From: Tropicimonas sp. IMCC6043
Lineage (GTDB): Bacteria; Pseudomonadota; Alphaproteobacteria; Rhodobacterales; Rhodobacteraceae
DNA: 64,000 nt
Direction: 5' to 3'
Assembly: GCF_004146235.1 (NCBI RefSeq)
Contig: NZ_SELO01000020.1
Coordinates: 1 to 64,000 of the forward strand
Numbering within the stretch: the stretch's first letter is position 1; every line of letters starts with the position of its first letter. The position numbers and the translations under genes are program-made. The notes below the pieces were generated by a model. The model worked only from the letters and a program-made list of their open reading frames with translations. It was not told the DNA's origin and searched no databases. Of the stretch, positions 1 to 8,295 are shown piece by piece.

Positions 1-69
1 GCGATCGCTGTATTGCTGCTCGGATGGCGTGCGTGGTCGTGGCGCTGCCGTGACGTACCTGTCCCATAG
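1..69 (+). CDS. C-terminal end of an unidentified protein (5' truncated by window edge)
   Basis: Frame 1 is open from the first base to a TAG at 67-69 and encodes a tail beginning AIAVLLLGWRAW, a short hydrophobic run followed by a basic, Cys-containing end. It could be the last transmembrane segment of a membrane protein. Frame 3 is also open to a TGA at 51-53, so the frame is not certain. Too little is present to name a family. Confidence 0.3.
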   Translation, partial: AIAVLLLGWRAWSWRCRDVPVP

Positions 70-271
70 GGCTTCCTTCCATTCCAGCGAATGGATCGCA
101 CCATCAAACCGTGGGATCAAACACCTAAGGCGCCATTAGACAGGCTAGACCTAACGACCGAGTCGACGCCGCCTTCTCGGTTTCAAAGATAGATTTCGAA
201 GCCGGAACCGCCGATAAGTCTACTAACAGCTTTTACCCAACGCACCCGGCGGACCCCCAAAGGAGATCGCG

Positions 272-1402
272 ATGAAGGCTTGTGGCGTAGACAAAACGAC
301 CCAACGGGAAACTCTCAGCTTTGAGACTGATCTCGGCGCTTCACGATCTATCTGGATTGCTGGTGCGCTCGTGGTGGTCATCGTTGCCTGGATGGGAAGC
401 GGTCTGGTTTTTCCATCAGACACGACTGAACCGGTGGCACGCCGGGGTGAACCGCAACCGGTATCAGTTGCTGTACGCCGATCTACCGCCGAGACGGTCA
501 CGGAGCTTTTTCAGGCCGAAGGACAGGCCCTGCCAGACCGGGATTCAGCACTTCGCGCCGAGACATCGGGGACAATCGACGAGGTCTATGTGGTAAAGGG
601 TCAGATGGTCGAACAAGGGGCCGTCGTGGCCAGGTTTGATCGAACTGAATCCAATGCGGCCCTGACGCGAGCCCGTGAGGATTTGGTGCAGGCACGGCGT
701 GAGCTCGAAAATGCTCAGACGCTGTTCGAACGTGGCGTCGCAACAACGGATCGCCTGGTGCTCGCCCGGGTCGCACTCGCTGCGGCGGAATCGCGGCTGA
801 CCAACGCCCGAGAGGCAGTCGTCGATGCTGGGATCAAGGCGCCGTTCACGGGGCGGATTGAAGCGCTCGATCTTGATCCGGGCGAGTTTGTTTCTGCCGG
901 GACCGAGGTCGGGCGGATCGTCGACAACAGCCCCTTGACTGTGACCATCCAGGTCCCTCAGCAATCGCTGACCCGCCTTCACGAGGGGCAAACGGCAACC
1001 GTGCGCTTCATCACCGGCGAGGTCCGCGAAGGCAAGGTGATTTTCGTCGGGACGGCTGCCTCGGCTGAAACGCGAACTTTCCTGGCCGAGGTGCGCGTTC
1101 AGAATCTGGACGGCGCGATCCCTGCCGGGATATCGGCCGAAGTGGAGATTCCGTCCGGTGAGACGGTCGCCCACTTCCTCTCGCCCTCGATCATATCGCT
1201 CAACGCGGACGGAGAACTGGGCGTCAAGACTGTCGGCGCCGACAATGTCGTTCGGTTTCACCATATCGCCCTCGCTCGTTCCCAACTTGATGGTATCTGG
1301 GTGACCGGGCTGCCGGATACGGCCGATATCATCACGGTTGGCCAGGGTTTCGTGCGCGACGGGGAAACCGTTCGTCCAAGCGCCGAGGAGCCTGGACAAT
1401 GA
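272..1402 (+). CDS. RND efflux periplasmic adaptor subunit (membrane fusion protein)
   Basis: 376-residue adaptor linking an inner-membrane RND pump to an outer-membrane channel. A cytoplasmic N-terminus of about 26 residues precedes one membrane anchor (about 27-48) instead of a cleaved signal peptide. It is followed by the first half of a lipoyl/barrel-sandwich domain (about 95-125), a short alpha-hairpin coiled coil (about 128-187), the second lipoyl half (KAPFTGRIEALDLDPGEFV, from residue 189) and a beta-barrel region. The ATG at 272 is preceded by AAGGAG at good spacing. It overlaps the pump gene by 4 nt (ATGA), so the pair is translationally coupled. No outer-membrane factor or regulator lies in the window. 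The substrate cannot be read from the sequence. Confidence 0.88.
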   Translation: MKACGVDKTTQRETLSFETDLGASRSIWIAGALVVVIVAWMGSGLVFPSDTTEPVARRGEPQPVSVAVRRSTAETVTELFQAEGQALPDRDSALRAETSGTIDEVYVVKGQMVEQGAVVARFDRTESNAALTRAREDLVQARRELENAQTLFERGVATTDRLVLARVALAAAESRLTNAREAVVDAGIKAPFTGRIEALDLDPGEFVSAGTEVGRIVDNSPLTVTIQVPQQSLTRLHEGQTATVRFITGEVREGKVIFVGTAASAETRTFLAEVRVQNLDGAIPAGISAEVEIPSGETVAHFLSPSIISLNADGELGVKTVGADNVVRFHHIALARSQLDGIWVTGLPDTADIITVGQGFVRDGETVRPSAEEPGQ

Positions 1403-4400
1403 ACGCGATCATCTCCGCTGCCTTCGCTCGGACACGCGCGGTCATCATGTCGTTGGTCTTGGTGCTGATTGTTGGGGCCTATGCCTATGTCTCGATCCCG
1501 AAAGAGGCTGATCCCGAGGTGCCTCTTCCCTTCTTCTACGTTTCGACAGGTCTCGACGGCATCAGTCCCGGCGACGCCGAACGCCTTCTGCTCGAACCGC
1601 TGGAAAAGGAACTGGCCTCAATCAGTGATCTGGACAGTCTGGAATCCTACGCCTCCGAGGGGTCCGCTACTGTCCTTCTGGAATTCAGCGCCGGAGCAGA
1701 CAACGCCGAAGCCCTCGACAATGTTCGCGTCGCGGCTGACCGCGCCGAAAGCGAACTTCCCGATGACGCCTATGACATTACCATCACCGAAATCAACACG
1801 GCCCTTTTCCCAGTCATCACGGCCATCCTGTCCGGCCCGGTGCCCGAGCGCACGCTCAACCGACTGGCCGAGGATATGCAGGACGAGATCGAAGCGCTCG
1901 AAGGCGTTCTGGAAGTCGATATCGGCGGCAAGCGTTCCGAATTCCTCGAAGTGCTCGTCGACCCCACCGTTTTTCAGACTTACAACCTCAGTTTCGACGA
2001 ACTGATCGGACAGATCCAGCGCAACAACCGCCTGATTGCAGCCGGCGCTATCGAGACTGGTGTCGGCCGCATCATCCTCAAAGTGCCCGGACTGATCGAG
2101 GACTTGGACGACATCATGTCCATGCCGATCAAAGTGAGGGGGAATGCCGTAGTCACCTTCGGCGACGTTGCGATGGTCCGTAGGGCATTCGAAGATCCCA
2201 GCTCATTTGCCCGCATCAATGGACAACCGGCTCTGGCACTCGAAGTGAAGAAACGCGCAGGTGCCAACATCATCGAGACAGTGTCAGCCGTTCGAGCACT
2301 GGTCGCCGAGATTCGCGCCGACTGGCCGGAAACCGTGAAAATAACTTACCTGCAGGATCAGAGCGAAACAGTGGAAGACCTCTTAAGCGACCTCGAGGCC
2401 AACGTCATCGCCGCCGTGATGCTGGTTATGATCGTCATCGTGTTCGCGCTCGGGTTGCGCTCTGCGATCCTCGTGGGAATCGCCATACCAGGAGCCTTTC
2501 TGGCTGGCGTTATCGCGCTCTGGGCGATGGGGTACACGATGAACATAGTGGTCCTGTTCTCGTTGATTCTAGTGGTTGGCATGCTCGTTGACGGCGCAAT
2601 CGTGACCACGGAATTCGCTGACAGGCGCCTTCAGGAAGGTGCAACGCCGCGAGAAGCGTACGCCCGTGCTGCAAAACGAATGGCGTGGCCGATCATTGCT
2701 TCGACGGCGACAACTCTCAGCGTCTTTTTCCCGCTTCTGTTCTGGTCCGGCATAATCGGTGAGTTCATGAAGTTCCTGCCGATCACCGTGATCCTGACCC
2801 TTTTCGCATCGATGTTCATGGCGTTGGTTTTCATTCCAGTGTTGGGTGGGGTCATTGGTAAGCGCCAACCCCAGACCGCCCGCGAAAAACTGGCACTGCA
2901 TGAGGCCGAGTTCGGCGATCCGCGTCGGATGCAAGGGGCCACCGGCGCTTATGTCAGGCTCCTCGAATGGGCAATCCTGCGCCCCGGAACGACGGTAGTG
3001 CTGGCGATTGCGCTGCTTTTGGGTAGCTTCGGCCTCTATGGAGAGTTCGGCAAGGGCTTGACGTTCTTTCCCTCGGTCGAGCCGGAGTTCATGCAGGTGC
3101 AGGTCCGTGCGCGAGACAACTCCTCAATCTTCGAACGCGATGCCTTGGTGCGGGCGGTGGAAGACCGTCTGCTTGGCTTCGACGAAGTTGCCAGCATCTA
3201 TGCACGCTCAACGATGAGTGCCGGTCAAGGAGACGAGGAAACCATCGGCACGCTCCAGCTTGAACTGATTGACTGGAGCAAGCGCCGGACCGCGGAGGAA
3301 ATCGGTGCCGACATCCGCACGAAGGTGGCGGACATTGCCGGCATCGATGTGCAGGTCCAGACAGACAGCGGCGGTCCAAACTCGGGCAAGCCAATCAACC
3401 TGAAGGTCACATCCCGTTCGCCGCAGGATCAGTTTTACGCGGTTGAAATCATCCGACAGATCATGGGCCAGATGGGAACCTTCACCGACATCACGGACAC
3501 CCGCCCTTTGCCCGGTGTCGAGGTCTCCATCCTGGTCAACCGCGCGGAGGCTGCACGCTTCGGCGCCGATGTCAGCCTGCTGGGCCAGGCGGTGCAGTTG
3601 CTGACCCAAGGTATTACCGTCGCCGATTATAGACCCGATGACACCGACGATGCGCTTGACATCCGGGTCCGATTTCCACGGCAGGAACGCACGCTTGCCG
3701 AACTGGGAAATCTACGTGTGCCGACCTCCGCCGGGCTGGTTCCAATCTCGAACTTCGTAAAGTTTGTACCAACCCCGCGCACCGGTATCATCAGACGATT
3801 GGACCAGAAGCGCGTAACGACCGTCGAGGCCAACGTACTCCCCGGCCTTCTGGTCAATGACCAGGTCAACGCACTCCGCGCCACTCTTGAGGCGACCGAC
3901 CTGCCGGATGACGTCAGTTACGGCTTCGGCGGCGAGGCCGAAGATCAGGAAGAAAGCATGAAATTCCTCATCGGGGCGTTCATAGCTGCGATATTCCTGA
4001 TGTTCGGCATACTCATGCTGCAATTCAACAGCTTCTATCAGGCGTTTGTGGTGATGAGCGCGATCGTCTTTTCAATTGCCGGAGTGCTGTTGGGGCTCTT
4101 GGTGACCGGGCGACCGTTTGGCGTGGTCATGGGAGGCATCGGAGTGATCGCGCTTGCCGGGATCGTGGTGAACAACAACATCGTCCTGATCGATACCTTC
4201 AACGACCTCAAACGCGGTGGACAGAGCCCGCTGGAGGCTGCACTTCGAACTGGCGCCCAAAGGTTGCGTCCGGTGGTCCTGACGTCGCTGACGACGTCCC
4301 TCGGTCTCATGCCAATGGTGATCGGGGTCAACCTGAACTTCTATACTCGCGAGGTCATCTATGGCGCCCCATCGACCCAGTGGTGGACAGAACTGTCCGC

Positions 4401-4518
4401 GGCCATCGCTGGCGGCCTCCTTGTCGCCACCGTTCTGACCCTGATCGTGACGCCGGCGATGCTGATGCTTGGAGAAAAGCGGGCGCTTCGCGGCGTTCCG
4501 GCGCCACAAGAAGTCTGA
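1399..4518 (+). CDS. RND efflux transporter permease subunit
   Basis: 1039-residue inner-membrane, proton-driven RND pump (AcrB/MdtB superfamily; normal length about 1020-1050). The topology is standard: TM1 near the N-terminus, a large periplasmic porter domain, TM2-6, a second periplasmic domain and TM8-12. The proton-relay region of TM4 reads GMLVDGAIV: Asp398 is kept, but the following position, Asp in AcrB (D408), is Gly399. In TM10 the AcrB Lys940 region reads GIVVNNNIVLID, with Asn in place of Lys. These changes define a subgroup unlike classic HAE1 pumps, and the substrate is unknown. The gene starts in a 4-nt overlap with the adaptor. Codon use seems less GC-biased than in the rest of the window, so a different history is possible. 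Confidence 0.9.
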   Translation: MNAIISAAFARTRAVIMSLVLVLIVGAYAYVSIPKEADPEVPLPFFYVSTGLDGISPGDAERLLLEPLEKELASISDLDSLESYASEGSATVLLEFSAGADNAEALDNVRVAADRAESELPDDAYDITITEINTALFPVITAILSGPVPERTLNRLAEDMQDEIEALEGVLEVDIGGKRSEFLEVLVDPTVFQTYNLSFDELIGQIQRNNRLIAAGAIETGVGRIILKVPGLIEDLDDIMSMPIKVRGNAVVTFGDVAMVRRAFEDPSSFARINGQPALALEVKKRAGANIIETVSAVRALVAEIRADWPETVKITYLQDQSETVEDLLSDLEANVIAAVMLVMIVIVFALGLRSAILVGIAIPGAFLAGVIALWAMGYTMNIVVLFSLILVVGMLVDGAIVTTEFADRRLQEGATPREAYARAAKRMAWPIIASTATTLSVFFPLLFWSGIIGEFMKFLPITVILTLFASMFMALVFIPVLGGVIGKRQPQTAREKLALHEAEFGDPRRMQGATGAYVRLLEWAILRPGTTVVLAIALLLGSFGLYGEFGKGLTFFPSVEPEFMQVQVRARDNSSIFERDALVRAVEDRLLGFDEVASIYARSTMSAGQGDEETIGTLQLELIDWSKRRTAEEIGADIRTKVADIAGIDVQVQTDSGGPNSGKPINLKVTSRSPQDQFYAVEIIRQIMGQMGTFTDITDTRPLPGVEVSILVNRAEAARFGADVSLLGQAVQLLTQGITVADYRPDDTDDALDIRVRFPRQERTLAELGNLRVPTSAGLVPISNFVKFVPTPRTGIIRRLDQKRVTTVEANVLPGLLVNDQVNALRATLEATDLPDDVSYGFGGEAEDQEESMKFLIGAFIAAIFLMFGILMLQFNSFYQAFVVMSAIVFSIAGVLLGLLVTGRPFGVVMGGIGVIALAGIVVNNNIVLIDTFNDLKRGGQSPLEAALRTGAQRLRPVVLTSLTTSLGLMPMVIGVNLNFYTREVIYGAPSTQWWTELSAAIAGGLLVATVLTLIVTPAMLMLGEKRALRGVPAPQEV

Positions 4519-5145
4519 AGCTGCCAGCTCCAACGCTGGCCATTTGCCGGCCGGGAAGGCGTTGGTGATGCAAGGCTCTCTGCCAACTGTGCATTGAAAC
4601 CCAAGCGAAACTTTCGCTGAAATTGGCCCAATGAACTGGTCCGTGGACAGAGCGAGCAACCGGGGTTGTCTATCCTATCGGCTTTGCTGTCATTTGCAGG
4701 ATCACCAAAGCGGACGCCTGGAAAGTCGATAGCGAAAGGCAGCAACGGGCCGGTCGCGTTTGTTTGGACCGACCGGTTGAAGGTCTGGAAGGTTCGCGCC
4801 CCGGTCGCTCGGGAGGACCACGGCGAACGGCAGCAATCGAGATGGCGAACCAGGCTCAAGTTGCGGCATGAGCAATGGCGAACGTTCGATTTCTGTTCCG
4901 TTTCTCCGGGCGCCACTGGCGTCGAAGTGTTCAGTTTCGGCTCACGAAAAACCACGCGATACCATATGTTTGAAGAAAATTCACCAAATCGGCGCAGTCA
5001 ACAGGTCCGGAGAATATCGGCCCGAGAGAATGCTTTCGGGCCTCCTGGCGCCGAGGTCGGTGAATAGCTCGTCCCGTACAACCCTAAAAAACAACGGCAA
5101 AATCTGGCTGCATCGCGAACGAGAGAAACAGTTCTCAGGGGCAAG
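4519..5145. other. Gene-poor interval between the RND operon and tRNA-Ser
   Basis: About 630 nt without a convincing gene. The open frames here lack ribosome-binding sites, have irregular codon use and give low-complexity Arg-rich translations. Apart from the small hairpin at 4523, the only notable feature is an A6 run at 5086-5091. Read on the minus strand this is a T-run downstream of the tRNA and could help end its transcript, but I see no good stem in front of it. No inverted or direct repeats of a mobile element were recognised. Confidence 0.5.
4523..4540 (+). terminator. Short hairpin just after the RND pump stop codon
   Basis: GCCAGC (4523-4528) and GCTGGC (4535-4540) form a perfect 6-bp stem with a TCCAAC loop, starting 4 nt after the TGA. 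There is no clear T-run, so this is a weak or Rho-assisted terminator candidate only. Confidence 0.25.
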
Positions 5146-5235
5146 TGGCGGAGACGATGGGATTCGAACCCACGAGACCCTTCCGGGCCTACTCCCTTAG
5201 CAGGGGAGCGCCTTCGACCACTCGGCCACGTCTCC
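5146..5235 (-). tRNA. tRNA-Ser(GCT)
   Basis: On the minus strand the 5' acceptor arm GGAGACG (5235-5229) pairs with CGTCTCC (5156-5150). The D arm, an anticodon loop CTGCTAA with anticodon GCT (reads AGC/AGU), a long class II variable arm and the T-arm sequence GGTTCGAATCC are all present. The discriminator is G, followed by a genome-encoded CCA (5148-5146). The total is 90 nt. The long variable arm and the GCT anticodon identify serine. Confidence 0.95.
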
Positions 5236-5597
5236 GCCGACCCGTCTACAGACGCAGATAACGAGAAACAAGGGGTTTTTGGCGGTCCATTCCTTACGCA
5301 ACGGCCAACTCTGTTTTGGCGGAAACTCCGGCAGAGGCGAGGCGACCACGCCAGCTATTGGCACAGAAGCGGCTCAGGATGCTCGGATGGCGTTCCTGAT
5401 GGCGGCAACTGGTCGGCCACGATGCGCCTTCAGAGGACGTCATAGTCGCCTTTGTGCTTGAATCTCGTTCATGTGTTCAAGCTGCCAGTTCCATGCCGAC
5501 CAATTCGGCGTCCGTTGGATCACCCCGTGAATCGCTTAGTTTTTAGGCGCCTACCTGGTTGTCTGCCCCGCCGACGGGCGTGCGGTCCAGTGTGCTC
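5236..5597. other. Non-coding interval between tRNA-Ser and the TTT operon promoter
   Basis: About 360 nt. It must hold the tRNA-Ser promoter, reading leftward from about 5240-5280. No credible gene was found in either direction. The words around 4518 and 5477 share a short similar stretch (AAGCTGCCAG followed by YTCCA), too short to call a repeat family. Confidence 0.45.
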
Positions 5598-5628
5598 TTG
5601 ACAGGCGGAGAGGCAGGCAATCAATAAT
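5598..5628 (+). promoter_or_regulatory. Probable promoter of the TTT catabolic operon
   Basis: A perfect -35 hexamer TTGACA (5598-5603) is followed after 19 nt by AATAAT (5623-5628), five of six matches to the sigma-70 -10 consensus. The spacing is longer than the ideal 17. It lies 38 nt upstream of the tctC start, with the palindrome at 5629-5646 immediately downstream, which places that palindrome over the likely transcription start. Confidence 0.5.
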
Positions 5629-5646
5629 TAACTGAAAGGTTAGTTA
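5629..5646. promoter_or_regulatory. Palindromic candidate operator for the operon's TetR regulator
   Basis: TAACT (5629-5633) and AGTTA (5642-5646) are perfect inverted half-sites separated by 8 nt. The AT-rich patch stands out in a GC-rich window. TetR-family dimers bind palindromes of this size, and a TetR gene lies in the operon at 13156-13794. The site sits between the -10 box and the tctC ribosome-binding site, where bound repressor would block transcription. The link to this TetR is an inference from position. Confidence 0.45.
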
Positions 5647-5665
5647 CAACAGAGGAGGAAATGAA

Positions 5666-6670
5666 ATGCATAGGGCACTTGCGATCGGAGCGGTCCTGGC
5701 CGGAAGTCTTTCCGGCGCGGCGATGGCACAGGACTGGCAGCCGTCCGAGCCCGTCACGATTGTGGTTCCATGGTCGGCCGGCGGGTCAACTGACAGCGTG
5801 ACGCGTGTCGTCGCCGAGGTTCTCAGCGAAGCGATCGGCCAGACTTTCGTCGTGGTGAACCAGCCCGGCGCGTCCGGGTCCGTCGGAACGCGGTCCGTGT
5901 GGGAAGCGCCGCATGACGGCATGATGTTCGCGGCCGGAGCGGCGGCGGACCTTGGGGCCTACCCGGTCATGGACATGCTCGATGTCCCGCTGGCCGATTG
6001 GCAACTTTACCTCCACGTCGCCAACCCTTCGCTGGTCTCGGTTCCCGCCGATTCTCAATATCAAGACTTCGGCGAGCTTCTCGAAGCTCTGAAGGCCGCA
6101 GGCGATCCGATCACAGCCTCCTCCGCTGGTTTGACCTCGGCGGGCGCCATCAGCCTCGATGCCATCGACAAGGCAGCCGGCGGAATCAACTACCAGCAGA
6201 TCACCTATGAAGGCGGCGCGCCCGCGGTGACATCGACAGTGGCGGGTGAGACGCAGATGACTGCGCAAACGGCGGTGGAGCAGGTGGACATGATCCGGGC
6301 AGGCCGGCTGCGCCCGCTCGCCGTCGTGGCGGACACCGCGCTTGAACTCCAGGATTTTGGCAGCGTGCCGCCGATCACGGACTGGTTGCCCGATGTCGCA
6401 GTGGCGCCAAACTATTTCGGCCTGTTCCTTCCGGCTGATGCACCTGAGGAGGTGATCGCCACGATGAACGACATCTGGGAGACCGTCATTCCGAACAGTG
6501 ATCGGATGCGGAGCTATGCCTCGGAGCGCGCTGCGCTGTTCAAGCCGTCCTATGGTAAGGACGCCCAGGCAGCAGCGATGCCGTTCCTCCAGATCAATGC
6601 GTATCAGCAGTTCGACAGCGGTGCCGGACCGAACGATCCGGCAGATTTCGGCATCCCCCGCGCGAACTGA
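5666..6670 (+). CDS. TTT transporter periplasmic substrate-binding protein (TctC/Bug family)
   Basis: 334-residue periplasmic binding protein of the Bug/TctC family, which delivers small carboxylates to a TctA/TctB membrane pair. A Sec signal peptide ends near AMA-QDW (cleavage about 21/22). The family ligand-loop signatures are present in modified form: PWSAGGSTDSVTR (usual PGGGTD) and NQPGASGSVG. The start at 5666 was chosen because the signal peptide begins there, with AGAGGAGG at 5651-5658 as ribosome-binding site. It is the first gene of the operon, 20 nt after the candidate operator. A hairpin follows the stop codon and may keep this transcript abundant relative to the membrane genes. 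The ligand cannot be predicted; sugar acids, citrate-like acids and other organic anions are all known for the family. Confidence 0.85.
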   Translation: MHRALAIGAVLAGSLSGAAMAQDWQPSEPVTIVVPWSAGGSTDSVTRVVAEVLSEAIGQTFVVVNQPGASGSVGTRSVWEAPHDGMMFAAGAAADLGAYPVMDMLDVPLADWQLYLHVANPSLVSVPADSQYQDFGELLEALKAAGDPITASSAGLTSAGAISLDAIDKAAGGINYQQITYEGGAPAVTSTVAGETQMTAQTAVEQVDMIRAGRLRPLAVVADTALELQDFGSVPPITDWLPDVAVAPNYFGLFLPADAPEEVIATMNDIWETVIPNSDRMRSYASERAALFKPSYGKDAQAAAMPFLQINAYQQFDSGAGPNDPADFGIPRAN

Positions 6671-6679
6671 TCGCCACAA

Positions 6680-6706
6680 CCGGCCCGGATCGGTGATCCG
6701 GGCCGG
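6680..6706 (+). other. Strong intra-operon stem-loop between tctC and tctA
   Basis: CCGGCCCGGATC (6680-6691) and GATCCGGGCCGG (6695-6706) form a perfect 12-bp stem with a 3-nt loop. No T-run follows. In binding-protein transporter operons such hairpins commonly protect the 3' end of the binding-protein mRNA or partly attenuate downstream genes. That role here is inferred from position. Confidence 0.6.
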
Positions 6707-6783
6707 CTCCTGCGTCGGCATGCGCCCCGTTTCCGTCGGTACGGCGCGTGTGAGCTTACTGACCCGCATTTCCGCCTGGGCAC

Positions 6784-8295
6784 ATGGATAACCTCACGCA
6801 CATGCTCGCCGCGGTCGCCGACATCGGCGCATCGCCTCAGCTCTTCACGGTCTTCTGGGCCTGCCTTCTGGGCATTGTGATCGGGATGATCCCCGGCCTG
6901 ACCGCTACGCTGGGCGTCGCGCTGATGACGACGCTGACACTATCGATGAAGCCCGATCAGGCTATCCTGATCCTGATCTGCATGTATGTCGGCGCCATCT
7001 ATGGCGGCAGCCGATCGGCGATCCTTCTTAACATCCCCGGAACGCCGGCAAACGCGGCCACGTCCCTCGAGGGCTTCCCGCTCGCCCGAAGCGGGCATGC
7101 CGGTCGCGCGATGGCCATCGCGACGACGGGCTCCTTTCTGGGCACGACGGTGGGAATGCTGGCGCTTGCCGTTCTCGCCCCTTGGCTCGCGGAATTCGCT
7201 CTCGACTTCGGTTCCTTCGAGTTCTTCTGGCTGGCGGTCTTCGGCATCGTGCTCTGCGGGCAGCTCACTGCGATGGAAGACGGGCTGAAAGGATGGATCT
7301 CTGGCTTCATTGGACTGCTCGTCGCGATGGTGGGGCAGGAAAGCATCCATGGCTATTCCCGGTTCGCCTATGGCAATCCCAATCTCGCCGGCGGATTGGG
7401 GCTACTCCCGATTCTGGTCGGAGCATTCGGCTGTGCCGAAGTCTTTTCGGTGATGCGCGGCGAGGCTGGGCAGCGTGTCACCAACAATGCGCGAGGCGTG
7501 CTGTCCTCGAGCCTGCAGGCCTTCCGGCACAGCGCGACGTGGTTGCGTTCTGGATTGATCGGCACGTTCATGGGCGTTGTGCCCGGCGTGGGAGAAGATA
7601 TGGGGGCGTGGGTTTCCTACGCCGCTGCACGGCGCCTCACCCGGAAGCCCGAGGAGTACGGCAAGGGTTCGGTCGAGGGGCTTCTGGCCGCCGAAACCGG
7701 GAACTCCGCCGCCGTTCCCGGCGCGCTGATCCCGGTCCTGACGCTTGCGATTCCGGGCTCCGCGCCTGCTGCGGTTCTGCTTGCGGCCATGATCATCCAC
7801 GGCATCCGGCCCGGCCCGCTGATTATGTATCAGCAGCCTGACTTTTTCTATTCCATCGTGGCGATGGTGTTCTGGGCCAGCGTCGGCATCCTCGTCCTCG
7901 GCCTCCTGTTGACGCGCCCCCTTCTCCTCATCCTGAAGGTTCGCCGCGAGTGGCTGCTCGGCGTGATCTTCACGCTCTGTGTCGTCGGTGCCTTCGCCAT
8001 CTCGAACCGGATGTTCGAGGTGCATCTGATGATCGTTTTCGGACTGATCGGCTTTCTGATGCGCGAAACCGGCTTTCCGGTGGCGCCGATGGTCCTCGGT
8101 GTCGTCCTGGGCCCCATCCTCGACGCCAACCTGCGCCGCAGTCTCGCGCTCACGCAGGGCGACCTGTCGCCGTTCTTCACGCGACCGATCTCGGCATTGC
8201 TGGCCTTCCTGGTAATCGTGATCCTGCTCGCTGGCCTTCTGCCGACCCGACGGATCTTCAACTGGGTCAGGAATCGAATGGGAGCGCTAACGTGA
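6784..8295 (+). CDS. TTT transporter large membrane subunit (TctA family)
   Basis: 503-residue integral membrane protein with about eleven to twelve hydrophobic segments, the normal size for TctA. Family signatures are clear: GMIPGLTATLGVALM near residue 38, and GGSRSAILLNIPGTPANAA near residue 78 followed by GFPLARSG. A second similar repeat in the C-terminal half (VVPGVGEDMGAW, then PGSAPAAVLL) fits the internal duplication of the family. It forms the channel that takes substrate from the binding protein. The ATG at 6784 has only a weak ribosome-binding site, and 113 nt with a strong hairpin separate it from tctC. Its stop overlaps the GTG of the following oxidoreductase, so tctB is not next to it, an unusual order. 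Confidence 0.9.
   Translation: MDNLTHMLAAVADIGASPQLFTVFWACLLGIVIGMIPGLTATLGVALMTTLTLSMKPDQAILILICMYVGAIYGGSRSAILLNIPGTPANAATSLEGFPLARSGHAGRAMAIATTGSFLGTTVGMLALAVLAPWLAEFALDFGSFEFFWLAVFGIVLCGQLTAMEDGLKGWISGFIGLLVAMVGQESIHGYSRFAYGNPNLAGGLGLLPILVGAFGCAEVFSVMRGEAGQRVTNNARGVLSSSLQAFRHSATWLRSGLIGTFMGVVPGVGEDMGAWVSYAAARRLTRKPEEYGKGSVEGLLAAETGNSAAVPGALIPVLTLAIPGSAPAAVLLAAMIIHGIRPGPLIMYQQPDFFYSIVAMVFWASVGILVLGLLLTRPLLLILKVRREWLLGVIFTLCVVGAFAISNRMFEVHLMIVFGLIGFLMRETGFPVAPMVLGVVLGPILDANLRRSLALTQGDLSPFFTRPISALLAFLVIVILLAGLLPTRRIFNWVRNRMGALT

Noticed and set aside
4666-5200. Plus-strand open frames in the RND/tRNA gap
   Set aside because: No ribosome-binding site, Arg-rich sequence, and one runs through the tRNA gene.
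5146-5235. tRNA-Ser as an attachment site for a genomic island
   Set aside because: No direct repeat of the tRNA 3' end and no integrase was seen in the window; the TTT operon lies on the 5' side of the tRNA, whereas islands usually insert at the 3' end.
7950-8291. Upstream extension of the Gfo/Idh/MocA frame
   Set aside because: This part lies inside tctA and encodes no Rossmann start; the GTG at 8292 begins precisely at the nucleotide-binding strand.
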